From positions 28,339 through 92,338 of the forward strand of contig CACYSD010000018.1 of assembly GCA_902776985.1 (NCBI GenBank): a stretch of 64,000 nucleotides of DNA. Reading direction: 5' to 3'. Position numbers and translations under genes: made by a program. The notes below the pieces were generated by a model, which saw only the letters and a list, made by a program, of their open reading frames with translations, was not told where the DNA came from and did not search any database. This stretch comes from UBA3839 sp902776985 (lineage in GTDB: Bacteria; Bacteroidota; Bacteroidia; Bacteroidales; Bacteroidaceae). Shown one piece after another: positions 1 through 8,769 of the stretch (its first letter is position 1; every line of letters begins with the position of its first letter).

Positions 1-210
1 TTGACAACAAAACTTTTTATCTTCATAAAGAAATAATAGCGCTATTATAAAAAAGGTATGGTAGTGTGTACCTTAGAATTAGCTACGATAATCTTAGAAT
101 TAGCAAAGTTAATCATTATCTGTGAGAATAGTGGGATTATCTTACAATTATTTTGTTAATTAAACATAACAAGTGTTGTGTTAATATAGAAGTTAAGAAG
201 GTGAGAAATT
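1..210. other. Gene-free AT-rich stretch beyond the V-ATPase operon
   Basis: No convincing coding sequence is seen here. The stretch contains a perfect 16-base palindrome at 33-48 (ATAATAGC/GCTATTAT) followed by an A-run. The 12-base motif CTTAGAATTAGC occurs twice as a direct repeat around 72-105. The palindrome could be the terminator of a gene left of the window, but that gene is not visible. Confidence 0.4.
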
Positions 211-252
211 AAAAATTGAGGTAAACACGCTTATTGAGCATGCTTACCTCAA
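211..252 (-). terminator. Rho-independent terminator of the V-ATPase operon
   Basis: Read on the minus strand, a 15-base-pair stem (216-230 with 238-252, two G-U pairs) with a 7-base loop is followed by a T-run (211-215). It lies about 80 bases past the stop codon of the K subunit, the last gene of the operon. Confidence 0.8.
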
Positions 253-281
253 ATAATGAGAAACTAATTATAAATCGTGTG

Positions 282-323
282 TCTGCGGTTCGCAGAATTA
301 AAGTGTGTATGCGTTCGCAGAAT
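282..323. repeat. Two copies of a TCTGCG/CGCAGA hairpin motif
   Basis: TCTGCG-GTT-CGCAGA (282-296) and a second, shorter copy TGCG-TT-CGCA (310-319) lie directly 3' of the K-subunit gene. Both are followed by GAATT. The same hairpin recurs at 42139-42160 and 55554-55574, again just after stop codons. Confidence 0.6.
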
Positions 324-329
324 TGATTT

Positions 330-773
330 TTAGAGTGTTCCTGCGATAAGGATAAGTACGAGCAAACCAAGGATTGCGTAAAGTTCTGGGAACACAGCGA
401 GCACCATTGTTGTACCGAATGCATTGTGTCCGCCACCAATTGCGCTGATACCGTTAGCACAGACTTTTGCCTGGCGGATTGCAGAGAACAAAGCTACAAG
501 ACCGCAAGCAAGACCGGCACCAAGTACACCGGCTGCTGTAGCCATAGTGATGTCTGATGTAAGATGGCTTGAAAGCATGAAGAATCCTACGAATCCATAA
601 AGACCTTGTGATGAAGGAAGCGCAGCCAAAGCGATGTATGAACCACTTGCGCTTGGATTCTTCTTATAAGCTCCGATTGCTGCATTACCACAAATTGTTA
701 CACCGTAGGCTGAACCTACGCCAGAGAGTCCTACACAAAGTGCTACTCCCAAATAAGCTAAAATTAATTCCAT
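330..773 (-). CDS. ntpK: V-type ATPase subunit K (membrane rotor ring)
   Basis: This is the proteolipid (c-type) subunit that forms the ion-carrying rotor ring in the inner membrane. The 147 residues make four membrane helices in two hairpins, with duplicated glycine-rich segments. The essential carboxylate is Glu130 in the fourth helix; the equivalent position in the first hairpin is neutral. Against the sodium-binding site of Enterococcus hirae NtpK (Leu61, Thr64, Gln65, Gln110, Glu139), a constant offset of nine gives Leu52, Ser55, Gln56, Gln101 and Glu130. The full polar ligand set is therefore present, with one Thr-to-Ser change. This suggests sodium coupling, which is inference. It is the last gene of the operon. 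Confidence 0.93.
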   Translation of the reverse strand: MELILAYLGVALCVGLSGVGSAYGVTICGNAAIGAYKKNPSASGSYIALAALPSSQGLYGFVGFFMLSSHLTSDITMATAAGVLGAGLACGLVALFSAIRQAKVCANGISAIGGGHNAFGTTMVLAVFPELYAILGLLVLILIAGTL

Positions 774-822
774 AATGATTTTTTTGTTTATGTTTAATTG
801 TTATTATTTTGTTTCTCGATGA

Positions 823-2697
823 TTATGCCTTCTTGTAGGTTTTAACCTTGAACGGAGTGTATTCCTTGCCGCCGCCTTCAAATTCGGCATTCTTGAAGAA
901 TTCCACAAATGTAAGACGCATTGGGTGTACAAATGAAGAAATCATACAGAGACCGAAGTTGATACCGTGTCCTAACAGGAGGATTATCAGCATTGGCAGC
1001 CAACGAACTCCCCATGACATGGATTCGGTAAGCTGGATAGACAGCTGGTTGAACACGCCTCCAAGCACACCGCCTGTCAAACCTAATGCGAACAGACGAA
1101 TATAACTCAGAAGGTCGCCAAGCAATCCTGTTGCCATTCCGTAGGTTGCCCACACTCCCCCACCGAAGTTGACAAGAAGGTTCTTGTCGGGAGCGTTGTA
1201 GAAGAATATGCCAAGAGCGCTGATTGCCATCAACACATATAATATATATATGAAGGCTTGTGGCAACACAACTCCGCAGGCAGGAACTCCGAAGCAGATG
1301 ATGGCTGAGATAATGATTGTCACCCACGACATCTTGCCTACGGCGAAGCGCCATCCGAAGAGTTTTGCGGCTTTCATTCCGGCTAAGGCCATACCCAGAA
1401 GCACCTGTATCAGGCCGATTATCACGCTGATAACCATCATTGGTGAATAGCCGAAGAGCGTGAAGTTCTTCTCGTTTATGAATTTATCCTTAACCGGAGC
1501 GAGGAATGCCCAATCCTGCTGAGTGAGATCTATACCGAAGAACGAGCCTGTGAGTGCACCACACACGATGGTCATTGCTCCGAGATACACACCGAGCTTG
1601 GCAAGAGGCTTCTGGTCAACAGGCAATTTCTTGAGCAAGATGATGCTTGCAGCCAGAATCAATGCTCCATAACCGGCATCGCCCATACAGAGTCCGAAGA
1701 ATAGCATGAAGAACGGTGCGAAGAACGGAGTCACATCCAAGTCGTGATAACTTGGCAGAGAATACATCTTAAGTATTGGCTCGAACAGAGAGCTGTATTT
1801 GCCGTTCTTTATCTCTACAGGAACATTGTCCTCCAAGGTCGGTTCTTCCTTTTCGTAGAAGATGTGGTTGGCATTGAGGAAAGCCTCAGTATCACTCGCC
1901 TTCTCTTCCGGAACCCATCCGACTAATAATTTTACTGCATTCTCAGCAACGCTTTCTGTATTGAGATGTACGCGTGACAAAGAAATCTCATTCTCATTCT
2001 CAACCTTTGCTTTCTGCAAAGTTTCATTGTATAGAGAATTGATTTGCAGCAGTTTGTCATGTACTTCTACAACCGATGCTTCAAGACTTTTCTTCTCTTC
2101 CAGGAATTCAGAAAGAGGGCGGTTGGGCACATCGATGCTCTCAGCTGTGATGTCAGGAGTCTCAGGCGAGAATGTAATGAAATAGACTTTCTTGTCAATC
2201 TCATTGATTGGGGTGGCGAAATACGTCTCCCCCCACTCTGCCTTGAACATCTTGTTTGAGACAGCGAAGAAATTGACCTGATAGCCATTCTGCTTCAGCA
2301 CTTCGAATTGCTTCATATCAAACTCTCCCCACGGTTCGAGTACGGAGATGTTCTTATCCACAGCGTCGATCTTATGCTTAAGCGAGAGTTCTTCAGCTTG
2401 CAGGGATTCTATCAGTTCAACGATGTTCATGCCACGCTCCACAGCGTTGTCCGACTGTGGTATGGCTTCGATTGTGCGTTTTGTAGAGAGTGTCCAGGTT
2501 TCCTTGGCGTTGTCGAGAGCTGAGATTGCAGCAGACAGACGGCTAGCACGCTCCTTCCCTACTTCAAATTCAGGACTGGTTGCCCCACTCTTCAGTTCTT
2601 CTATATGCACAACTCCAAGTTCTCTGATGCCGGCGAGGAACTGTTCATATTCCTTATTTGTCAGAAGGAATGTGAGTTTGTTCATTTTCGTAATCAT
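823..2697 (-). CDS. ntpI: V-type ATPase subunit I (membrane stator)
   Basis: Subunit I (the a-subunit equivalent) provides the ion half-channels beside the K ring and anchors the peripheral stalk. The 624 residues split into a cytoplasmic, coiled-coil-rich N-terminal half (to about 315) and a C-terminal half with about seven membrane helices. The conserved LSYIRLFALGL segment places the key arginine at about Arg534, and a second conserved arginine sits in HPMRLTFVEFF (Arg594). Length is typical of bacterial subunit I. The start overlaps the stop of the upstream D-subunit gene by four bases, which indicates translational coupling. Confidence 0.95.
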   Translation of the reverse strand: MITKMNKLTFLLTNKEYEQFLAGIRELGVVHIEELKSGATSPEFEVGKERASRLSAAISALDNAKETWTLSTKRTIEAIPQSDNAVERGMNIVELIESLQAEELSLKHKIDAVDKNISVLEPWGEFDMKQFEVLKQNGYQVNFFAVSNKMFKAEWGETYFATPINEIDKKVYFITFSPETPDITAESIDVPNRPLSEFLEEKKSLEASVVEVHDKLLQINSLYNETLQKAKVENENEISLSRVHLNTESVAENAVKLLVGWVPEEKASDTEAFLNANHIFYEKEEPTLEDNVPVEIKNGKYSSLFEPILKMYSLPSYHDLDVTPFFAPFFMLFFGLCMGDAGYGALILAASIILLKKLPVDQKPLAKLGVYLGAMTIVCGALTGSFFGIDLTQQDWAFLAPVKDKFINEKNFTLFGYSPMMVISVIIGLIQVLLGMALAGMKAAKLFGWRFAVGKMSWVTIIISAIICFGVPACGVVLPQAFIYILYVLMAISALGIFFYNAPDKNLLVNFGGGVWATYGMATGLLGDLLSYIRLFALGLTGGVLGGVFNQLSIQLTESMSWGVRWLPMLIILLLGHGINFGLCMISSFVHPMRLTFVEFFKNAEFEGGGKEYTPFKVKTYKKA

Positions 2698-3341
2698 GCA
2701 GCTCCCTCCTTTCCTAATGCCAAATCTGCATTCTTTGCTTCTTCAGCCTTTCTACGTTTTTCCTGCAAAGACTTGAGGATTTTCTGGCTTGACTTCGACA
2801 GGTTCTCCTCATCTTCCATGAAACGCTTTATCTTACGCACGGCTTCCTGGAATCCTGGTATCTGAACCTTCTCAAAGAGGTTAACCTTCTGAGTGGTTTT
2901 GCGACGGGCATGATCCAGCAGACCGAGTTTTGCAAGGACGAATTCACGTTCCACAGCAGTTTTTGCAAGACCTTGCAGCAGGTTGATTCCGTCGAAGTAC
3001 CATTTTGGCGTACTGAATATACCAAAAGGCTTGACGTCCAGACGTATATTGAGAAGAACCGGCACACGAACACCGGCAATCTTCTTCACGTCCAGCTCAA
3101 CATCCTTGAGAGAGACAAGTGAAGTGTCGAATTCCCCCCATAAGGCATAGAGTGATTCATAACCGGCTATCTCGCGCTCGAGTTGCTTGTCGAGTTCGGC
3201 AGCTTCGGCCTTGCATTTCTTCACCTCAAGGCGCAGTGCTGTTTCCTTGCTCTTGATGATTGGCAAGGTGCGCTGACGCATTTTGAGCTGCTTCTCTATT
3301 TGCTGCAATGACGTCTTATTATATTGAAACTTAATTGCCAT
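2694..3341 (-). CDS. ntpD: V-type ATPase subunit D (central stalk)
   Basis: Subunit D is the rotating central shaft linking the A3B3 head to the membrane ring. The 215-residue protein is mostly long alpha helix at both ends, as in the family, with a short middle section (about 75-115) that is less helical. It sits between subunits B and I in the operon and overlaps the subunit I start by four bases. The ATG start gives a normal family length. No subunit F, the usual partner of D on the shaft, is encoded next to it. Confidence 0.92.
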   Translation of the reverse strand: MAIKFQYNKTSLQQIEKQLKMRQRTLPIIKSKETALRLEVKKCKAEAAELDKQLEREIAGYESLYALWGEFDTSLVSLKDVELDVKKIAGVRVPVLLNIRLDVKPFGIFSTPKWYFDGINLLQGLAKTAVEREFVLAKLGLLDHARRKTTQKVNLFEKVQIPGFQEAVRKIKRFMEDEENLSKSSQKILKSLQEKRRKAEEAKNADLALGKEGAA

Positions 3342-3372
3342 TGTTAGTTTAAGTTTTTTATAAACTTAAGAA

Positions 3373-4695
3373 CTATTTCCAATAAATATCGGTAAACTCT
3401 TTCTTTATATTAACTTCTTCCAGCTTGAAGTACTTGCTGAACAGCGACCAAGTCACATCAAGCATCTCAGTTGTGTCGAGATCGACGTCGATTGCAAGAA
3501 GTTTGTCCGCATATTCCTTAGCGAATTCCAGACAGCGGTTGTCGTAGTCGGTAAGGTCGAAACCGTTCTCCAGCTTGGTCTTTGCGTTTGCCGCGTCTGA
3601 ATAAAGACGGATGGCAGCGTTCATCACCTGTGAGTGGTCCTTACGTGTCTTCTTACCGGCAACAAGTTGCTTCAGACGTGAGAGTGAGCGGAACGGGTCA
3701 ACGATGACCTTACCGATATCTGAGTCACGGCGCAGGTAGAGCTGACCTTCTGTGATGTAACCGGTGTTGTCAGGAACGGCGTGAGTGATGTCACCGCCTG
3801 AAAGTGTGGTAACGGCGATGATTGTGATTGAGCCGCCACCTACGCTCTCCGGGAACTGTACAGCTTTCTCGTAGATTTTTGCGAGGTCTGAGTAGAGTGA
3901 GCCTGGCATAGAATCCTTTGAAGGAATCTGGTCCATACGGTTCGACACGATGGAGAGTGAGTCAGCGTAGGATGTCATATCTGTAAGCAGTACGAGCACC
4001 TTCTCGTTTTTCTCCACAGCGAAGTACTCGGCTGCGGTAAGTGCCATGTCGGGGACAAGCAGACGTTCTACAGCTGGGTCTTCGGTAGTGTTCATGAATG
4101 CGATGATACGATCCAATGCTCCTGCGTTGGCAAATGTATTGCGGAAGAAATAATAGTCGTCGTTAGTCATACCCATACCGCCAAGGATAATCTTGTCGGC
4201 TTTGGCGCGAAGTGCAACCATAGCCATTACTTCGTTGAACGGTTGGTCTGGATCGGCGAAGAACGGAATCTTCTGTCCTGACACCAAGGTGTTGTTCAAG
4301 TCGATACCGGCAATACCTGTAGCAATAAGCTCACTTGGCTGACGACGACGTACAGGATTGACAGAAGGGCCTCCGATAGGCACTTCCTTTCCTTCAATCT
4401 CCGGACCACCGTCGATCGGGAATCCGTATGCATTGAAGAAACGTCCTGAAAGCTGGTCTCCTACTTTCAACGATGGTGTTTTACCGAGAAACACCACTTC
4501 GGCATTGGTAGGAATACCACCGGTACCTTCAAACACCTGCAGAGTTACATCTTCACCTGCAATTTTCACCACCTGTGCCAGCTTGCCGTTGATGGTGGCA
4601 AGTTCATCATAACCGACGCCTGTGGCTTTCAGAGAACATGTAGCTTTAGTAATCTGACTTATCTTAGTATATACTTTTTGAAATGCTGTTGCCAT
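3373..4695 (-). CDS. ntpB: V-type ATPase subunit B (regulatory nucleotide-binding subunit)
   Basis: Subunit B alternates with A in the catalytic head but does not hydrolyse ATP itself. The 440 residues show the expected N-terminal beta-barrel (to about 75), a central nucleotide-binding fold lacking a Walker A motif, and a helical C-terminal domain. Segments such as IPFFADPDQPFNEV and VLLTDMTSYADSL are characteristic of B subunits. A 53-base AT-rich gap separates it from the upstream A gene. This gap consists of near-repeats of ACAATTT, also seen before tgt. Confidence 0.95.
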   Translation of the reverse strand: MATAFQKVYTKISQITKATCSLKATGVGYDELATINGKLAQVVKIAGEDVTLQVFEGTGGIPTNAEVVFLGKTPSLKVGDQLSGRFFNAYGFPIDGGPEIEGKEVPIGGPSVNPVRRRQPSELIATGIAGIDLNNTLVSGQKIPFFADPDQPFNEVMAMVALRAKADKIILGGMGMTNDDYYFFRNTFANAGALDRIIAFMNTTEDPAVERLLVPDMALTAAEYFAVEKNEKVLVLLTDMTSYADSLSIVSNRMDQIPSKDSMPGSLYSDLAKIYEKAVQFPESVGGGSITIIAVTTLSGGDITHAVPDNTGYITEGQLYLRRDSDIGKVIVDPFRSLSRLKQLVAGKKTRKDHSQVMNAAIRLYSDAANAKTKLENGFDLTDYDNRCLEFAKEYADKLLAIDVDLDTTEMLDVTWSLFSKYFKLEEVNIKKEFTDIYWK

Positions 4696-4748
4696 CTTAA
4701 GATTTAGAATTTAACGATTTGACAATTTAAAATTTTACAATTTACAAA

Positions 4749-6494
4749 TTAATTGCCTGCGAGCATCTCGTTAATCTGCTTCTTGTAATCTTCATACTGC
4801 TCAGACTTGAACTGCGAATAGTTCATCTGCTTACACAGGTTGATGAGCTTCTTGAAGTAATCGGTCACCTCCTGGAAGTGCTCAAATTTGAAGTCGTGCT
4901 CACAGATGGTTGACACAACATCCATGATTTCTTCCTGGCGTTCAAGCGAGGAAACGGCATCGACCTCATCGAAGGCATCCTGCTGCAGCAGTACGAAGTC
5001 AATGATTTCTGACTTCCAGAATGTTACGTGATAATCTACAGGAACACCGTCATCACCGAGGATGTTGATCTGCTCGGCAATTTCCTTACCACGCTGCATT
5101 CTTGTCTTGAGAGCAAGAACCTTTGGAATCCACTTGTCATTGATTTTCTTGGAAACATATTCTGCGAATTCAGGATATTCCAGATACTTTGAATATGAGT
5201 CGATAGGATTGACAGCAGGATAGCGTTTCTTATCGGCACGGTCCTGTTCCAACGCATAGAAGCAACGAGCAACTTTCTTCGTGTTCTCGGTTACAGGTTC
5301 CTTCAGGTTACCACCGGCAGGAGATACTGTTCCGATGAAGGTGATGCTGCCGACCTCTCCGTTGTTAAGATATACATATCCGGCACGTCCGTAGAAGTTA
5401 GCCACCAAAGCACCCAAGTCCATAGGGAACGCGTCAGGTCCTGGCAATTCCTCCATACGGTTCGACATCTCACGCAAAGCCTGTGCCCAACGTGATGTTG
5501 AGTCAGCCATAAGCAACACGCGCAATCCCATAGAGCGGTAGTATTCTGCCATTGTCATAGCTGTATAGACAGAAGCCTCACGCGCAGCGACAGGCATGTT
5601 TGAAGTGTTTGCGATGATAATCGTACGCTCCATCAGCTTGCGACCTGTATGAGGGTCGATAAGTTCAGGGAACTCAGTGAAGATTTCCACAACCTCGTTG
5701 GCACGTTCACCACAGGCGGCGATGATAACGATGTCGGCTTCTGCCTGCTTTGAGATAGCGTGCTGGAGCACTGTCTTACCAGTACCGAACGGACCAGGGA
5801 TGAATCCTGTACCACCTTCTACTATCGGGTTAAAGGTATCGATTGTACGAACGCCTGTCTCAAGAAGCTTGAACGGACGTGGCTTCTGCTTGTAGTTAAG
5901 CATGGCGAATTTCACAGGCCAGTGCTGAACCATGGTGACATTGACTTCTTCACCGTTCTCCTTCACGAGCACAGCGATGGTGTCGTCAACCTTGTACTGA
6001 CCCTTTGCAGCAATCTTCTTGACTTTTGCCACACCTTCCATCTGGAAAGGAGCCATGATTTTCAGAGGCTGGGAGTTCTCCTCCACCTTACCCAGCCAGT
6101 CGCTGCCTCTCACTTCGTCGCCAACCTTGACGATTGGCTCAAAATCCCAGAGACGCTCACGGTCAAGAGGGTCGGTGTACTGTCCGCGCTTTAGGAACAC
6201 GCCTTCCATCTTGTCAAGGTCGTTCTGAAGTCCGTCGAAGTTCTTCGACAACATACCTGGTGCGAGCTGCACCTCAAGCATGTGTCCGGTAAACTCTGCA
6301 ACAGCTCCGACTTTAAGTCCGCGTGTTGACTCAAACACCTGTACATATACGTCAGAGCCGACAACTTTGATCACCTCCGACATCAAGCGGTCACCACCCG
6401 TTTCAATATAGCAGATTTCTCCCTGTCTGACAGGACCATCTACTTTGAGCGTTACCATATTAGCAATAACGCCACTTACTGTACCTTTTGTCAT
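4749..6494 (-). CDS. ntpA: V-type ATPase subunit A (catalytic)
   Basis: This is the catalytic subunit of the V1 head, which hydrolyses or makes ATP. The Walker A motif GPFGTGKT is at residues 234-241 and the conserved GERANEVVEIF segment follows near 264. The family-specific bulge insertion between the N-terminal barrel and the nucleotide fold (about 110-190) distinguishes it from F-type beta subunits. At 581 residues it has normal length. It is followed by B, D, I and K in the same orientation. Confidence 0.96.
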   Translation of the reverse strand: MTKGTVSGVIANMVTLKVDGPVRQGEICYIETGGDRLMSEVIKVVGSDVYVQVFESTRGLKVGAVAEFTGHMLEVQLAPGMLSKNFDGLQNDLDKMEGVFLKRGQYTDPLDRERLWDFEPIVKVGDEVRGSDWLGKVEENSQPLKIMAPFQMEGVAKVKKIAAKGQYKVDDTIAVLVKENGEEVNVTMVQHWPVKFAMLNYKQKPRPFKLLETGVRTIDTFNPIVEGGTGFIPGPFGTGKTVLQHAISKQAEADIVIIAACGERANEVVEIFTEFPELIDPHTGRKLMERTIIIANTSNMPVAAREASVYTAMTMAEYYRSMGLRVLLMADSTSRWAQALREMSNRMEELPGPDAFPMDLGALVANFYGRAGYVYLNNGEVGSITFIGTVSPAGGNLKEPVTENTKKVARCFYALEQDRADKKRYPAVNPIDSYSKYLEYPEFAEYVSKKINDKWIPKVLALKTRMQRGKEIAEQINILGDDGVPVDYHVTFWKSEIIDFVLLQQDAFDEVDAVSSLERQEEIMDVVSTICEHDFKFEHFQEVTDYFKKLINLCKQMNYSQFKSEQYEDYKKQINEMLAGN

Positions 6495-6527
6495 ATATTT
6501 ATTAATGTATTTAGTTTCTGTGCTCTT

Positions 6528-7406
6528 CTATCTTACAAATTCCTCTGGAACCTTGGCTTCACTGCGCAGGTCTTCGATAATCTGTCTGAATGTTTCCTTT
6601 CCCTTCTCCACATCCAGCATGTCCCAGCGGTGAAGCATCTGCAGTTTGCACAAATACGCAAACACTGCCTCAATCGAGAACTGCTCCATGAAGGTCTGTT
6701 CCTCAAGCCAGTTCCATTTGAAGGCGTCGATTCGCTTCTCCTTCAGCACTGGATCCTCGGTTTCAACGATTTTGATCAGATCTGTCATGTAGTCCAGTTC
6801 TGTAATCAGGCTGAAGTCTTTGGTGTTGTTCGTGCGGATCATCTCGTTCACCTCGTTGTCGCCGAGGATGAAGTCAGAGACGTTCCATCCCTGCTTGCGG
6901 GCAATCAGCGCCGTGAGGATGTTGGTGATGTTCAGGTTAAGCTCATACCACGAAGCAATCATCTTGTTGGGACACTTCACGGCATAGTCGTAGAACGCCA
7001 GCAGGATCTGGTCTTCGGGGAAGTAGCCAGCCTTATCTTTATTATATGTATAGTCTCTGGCAAATTCCGACATAAACGAAGGATAACGGTGCACGTTGAA
7101 GTTCATGGTTCTCGCTGCGGTAATCATGTCCTGCAGCTGATCCAGAGAATAGTTTCCCCAGACTTTGATGTCAACATTCAATGCCGAGAAATCCTCGTTT
7201 GCCTCTCCGCTCTTGGAAGCCTTCAGCAGTTTCACAAGATTCTTGCAATCCTGTTCGAGGTAGAAGTAATATATAAGTTGTTTGTCGGCCGAAGTAAGGA
7301 CCTCCTCACATTGCTCCCTGAAATCGGCAAAGGTGATCTGCCCCTTCCCGGAGTTGTCCATTGCGATGTCGGGAACACCAGCCATTAAACAATAATAGTT
7401 CGCCAT
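6528..7406 (-). CDS. DUF2764 protein of the V-ATPase operon
   Basis: The protein has 292 residues, is rich in Tyr, Phe and Trp, and has no signal peptide or membrane segment. It begins with a segment resembling MANYYCLMAGVPDI, typical of DUF2764, a family found in Bacteroidota V-ATPase operons. It occupies the position between subunits E and A where other bacteria encode subunit C (the funnel that couples the central stalk to the ring). A C-like role is plausible, but I see no direct sequence match to NtpC. The tight gene spacing (33 bases to A, 25 to E) argues that it is a true component of the complex. Confidence 0.85.
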   Translation of the reverse strand: MANYYCLMAGVPDIAMDNSGKGQITFADFREQCEEVLTSADKQLIYYFYLEQDCKNLVKLLKASKSGEANEDFSALNVDIKVWGNYSLDQLQDMITAARTMNFNVHRYPSFMSEFARDYTYNKDKAGYFPEDQILLAFYDYAVKCPNKMIASWYELNLNITNILTALIARKQGWNVSDFILGDNEVNEMIRTNNTKDFSLITELDYMTDLIKIVETEDPVLKEKRIDAFKWNWLEEQTFMEQFSIEAVFAYLCKLQMLHRWDMLDVEKGKETFRQIIEDLRSEAKVPEEFVR

Positions 7407-7431
7407 AGAAATGTAAGGTTATAATCAAACA

Positions 7432-8022
7432 TTAGAACAGCATCTCTACTAATTGAGGTCTGAGGAAGCTCTTGAAATAGTCTTCAAACTCTTCGTTTCC
7501 AAAGTTCAGTTTATATGAACCGTCAGCAGGTCCTACGGAGAAGAGTGTCTTCTGACCGTTAACTTGCTCAATTGTGATTTTCTTGTCAAGCAGAGCCTTT
7601 GCCTTCTTTGCGAAGAAAGCCTTGAGCGAAGCTGCATCCTCGGTAGAGATGACGAGGTCTTCCTGAGCGCCCCATTTCTCAGCGAGCTTCAGCATGAACT
7701 CTTGCATGAAATCCTTGTCGTTCACAACCTCTGAAACGCTTTGGCTAACAACATTGTCGCACAAAACATTGGTGATTTCAGTCTTAAGAGCGTTCAGCGC
7801 CTGTCCGCAGAACATCTTCAGTTCGGACTGGGTGTTCTGGTTAAGTGTCTGCACGTCCTTACGTCCCTGAGCCACAATTTTCTCTGCCTCAGCCTTGGCG
7901 TCGCTGATGATTTTTGCAGCCTTTTCGTTAGCCTCGCTGATGATTCTCTCTGCCTCGGCATTACCCCTCTCCACTCCTTCGTGAACAAGTTTGTCTGTCA
8001 ATTCTTGAATTTTATTTTCCAT
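7432..8022 (-). CDS. ntpE: V-type ATPase subunit E (peripheral stalk)
   Basis: Subunit E forms the peripheral stalk that holds the A3B3 head against rotation. Residues about 8-75 form a long charged alanine/glutamate/lysine-rich helix typical of the stalk, followed by a compact C-terminal domain. The length of 196 residues is normal. It is the first gene of the operon and lies 31 bases from a good promoter. Its usual heterodimer partner (subunit G/H) is not recognisable nearby. Confidence 0.9.
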   Translation of the reverse strand: MENKIQELTDKLVHEGVERGNAEAERIISEANEKAAKIISDAKAEAEKIVAQGRKDVQTLNQNTQSELKMFCGQALNALKTEITNVLCDNVVSQSVSEVVNDKDFMQEFMLKLAEKWGAQEDLVISTEDAASLKAFFAKKAKALLDKKITIEQVNGQKTLFSVGPADGSYKLNFGNEEFEDYFKSFLRPQLVEMLF

Positions 8023-8052
8023 ATATTTTTACTGATTATTATAAATTTCCTA

Positions 8053-8083
8053 CAAATTTACGAAAAATTTCCGAACTACACAA
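8053..8083 (-). promoter_or_regulatory. Bacteroidota-type promoter of the V-ATPase operon
   Basis: On the minus strand a TTG (8083-8081) is followed after exactly 20 bases by TAAATTTG (8060-8053), matching the phylum's -33/-7 consensus. It is the only good match upstream of the subunit E start. Confidence 0.7.
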
Positions 8084-8160
8084 AAATGAAGCGAAAATAC
8101 ACATATATTAATACAAAAAAAATCCCTGACATCCACTTCATGAATACCAAGGATTTATTT

Positions 8161-8270
8161 CTATAGTTTCTATAGCTTCTATAGCTTTCTATAGCTTCTA
8201 TAGCTTCTATAGTTTCTATAGCCTCTATAGCTTCTATAGCCTCTATAGCCTCTATAGCCTCTATAGCTTT
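8161..8270. repeat. Short tandem repeat, about twelve 9-base CTATAG units
   Basis: The unit CTATAG(C/T)(C/T)T is repeated head to tail about twelve times, with one copy one base longer. Each unit contains the palindrome CTATAG. There is no coding sequence in or across the block. Confidence 0.85.
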
Positions 8271-8340
8271 CTCTGCAAATATACCTTAATTTTGCAAACA
8301 AAGCAAATCGGAGGGATTTTTTATTCAGGAAAAGATTACA

Positions 8341-8516
8341 AGTATACAGTTATACAGTATACAGTTTTTTTAGGAACCACATTCATCGGAAGTAACAAAT
8401 TGTTAGTAAATAAAATTTATTATATATATAATATATATATTATATATATAATAAAAATTTTGTCTCCCCTTTTTTACCCCTCGCTGAGAAAACTGTATAC
8501 TGTATAACTGTATACT
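8341..8516. repeat. 28-bp perfect inverted repeat flanking an AT palindrome
   Basis: The arms at 8341-8368 and 8489-8516 are perfect reverse complements over 28 bases. Each arm is built of three TATACAG(T) copies. Between them, at about 8413-8455, lies a long alternating TATA-type palindrome. The whole 176-base unit could be a MITE-like element, a protein-binding array or a cruciform-forming site. No flanking target duplication is obvious. Confidence 0.8.
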
Positions 8517-8569
8517 ACGCAAATAATCCCGAAAAAAATTTTGAAAATTTGTGAAAATAATTAACATTT

Positions 8570-8606
8570 TATTTGGAATTAAGTTAAATTATTTGTAACT
8601 TTGCAG
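8570..8606 (+). promoter_or_regulatory. Orphan promoter with no clear gene downstream
   Basis: TTTG followed after 20 bases by TAACTTTG and then C is a full match to the phylum's promoter consensus. Downstream there is only a weak 65-codon frame beginning inside the -7 box. A CAGCAAA/TTTGCTG stem-loop follows, and then the 59-base tandem repeats. The promoter may drive a small RNA or be a relic. Confidence 0.5.
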
Positions 8607-8769
8607 CATCAAAAGTTAGGAAGCGGGCGCGCCGAAGTCAAAATAATTTTTCAGCAAAGCGAAAAAGAATTTTTGCTGCAGAAAAAAGATTTTTTCGACA
8701 AACTGGAAAATAATCGAGACTTCACCGGAAATTCCTTACTTACGAATAACACAATTATCTCTCGCCAAC

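Noticed and set aside
8413..8455. Replication origin
   Set aside because: The region is AT-rich and palindromic, but I see no dnaA gene and no TTATCCACA-type boxes.
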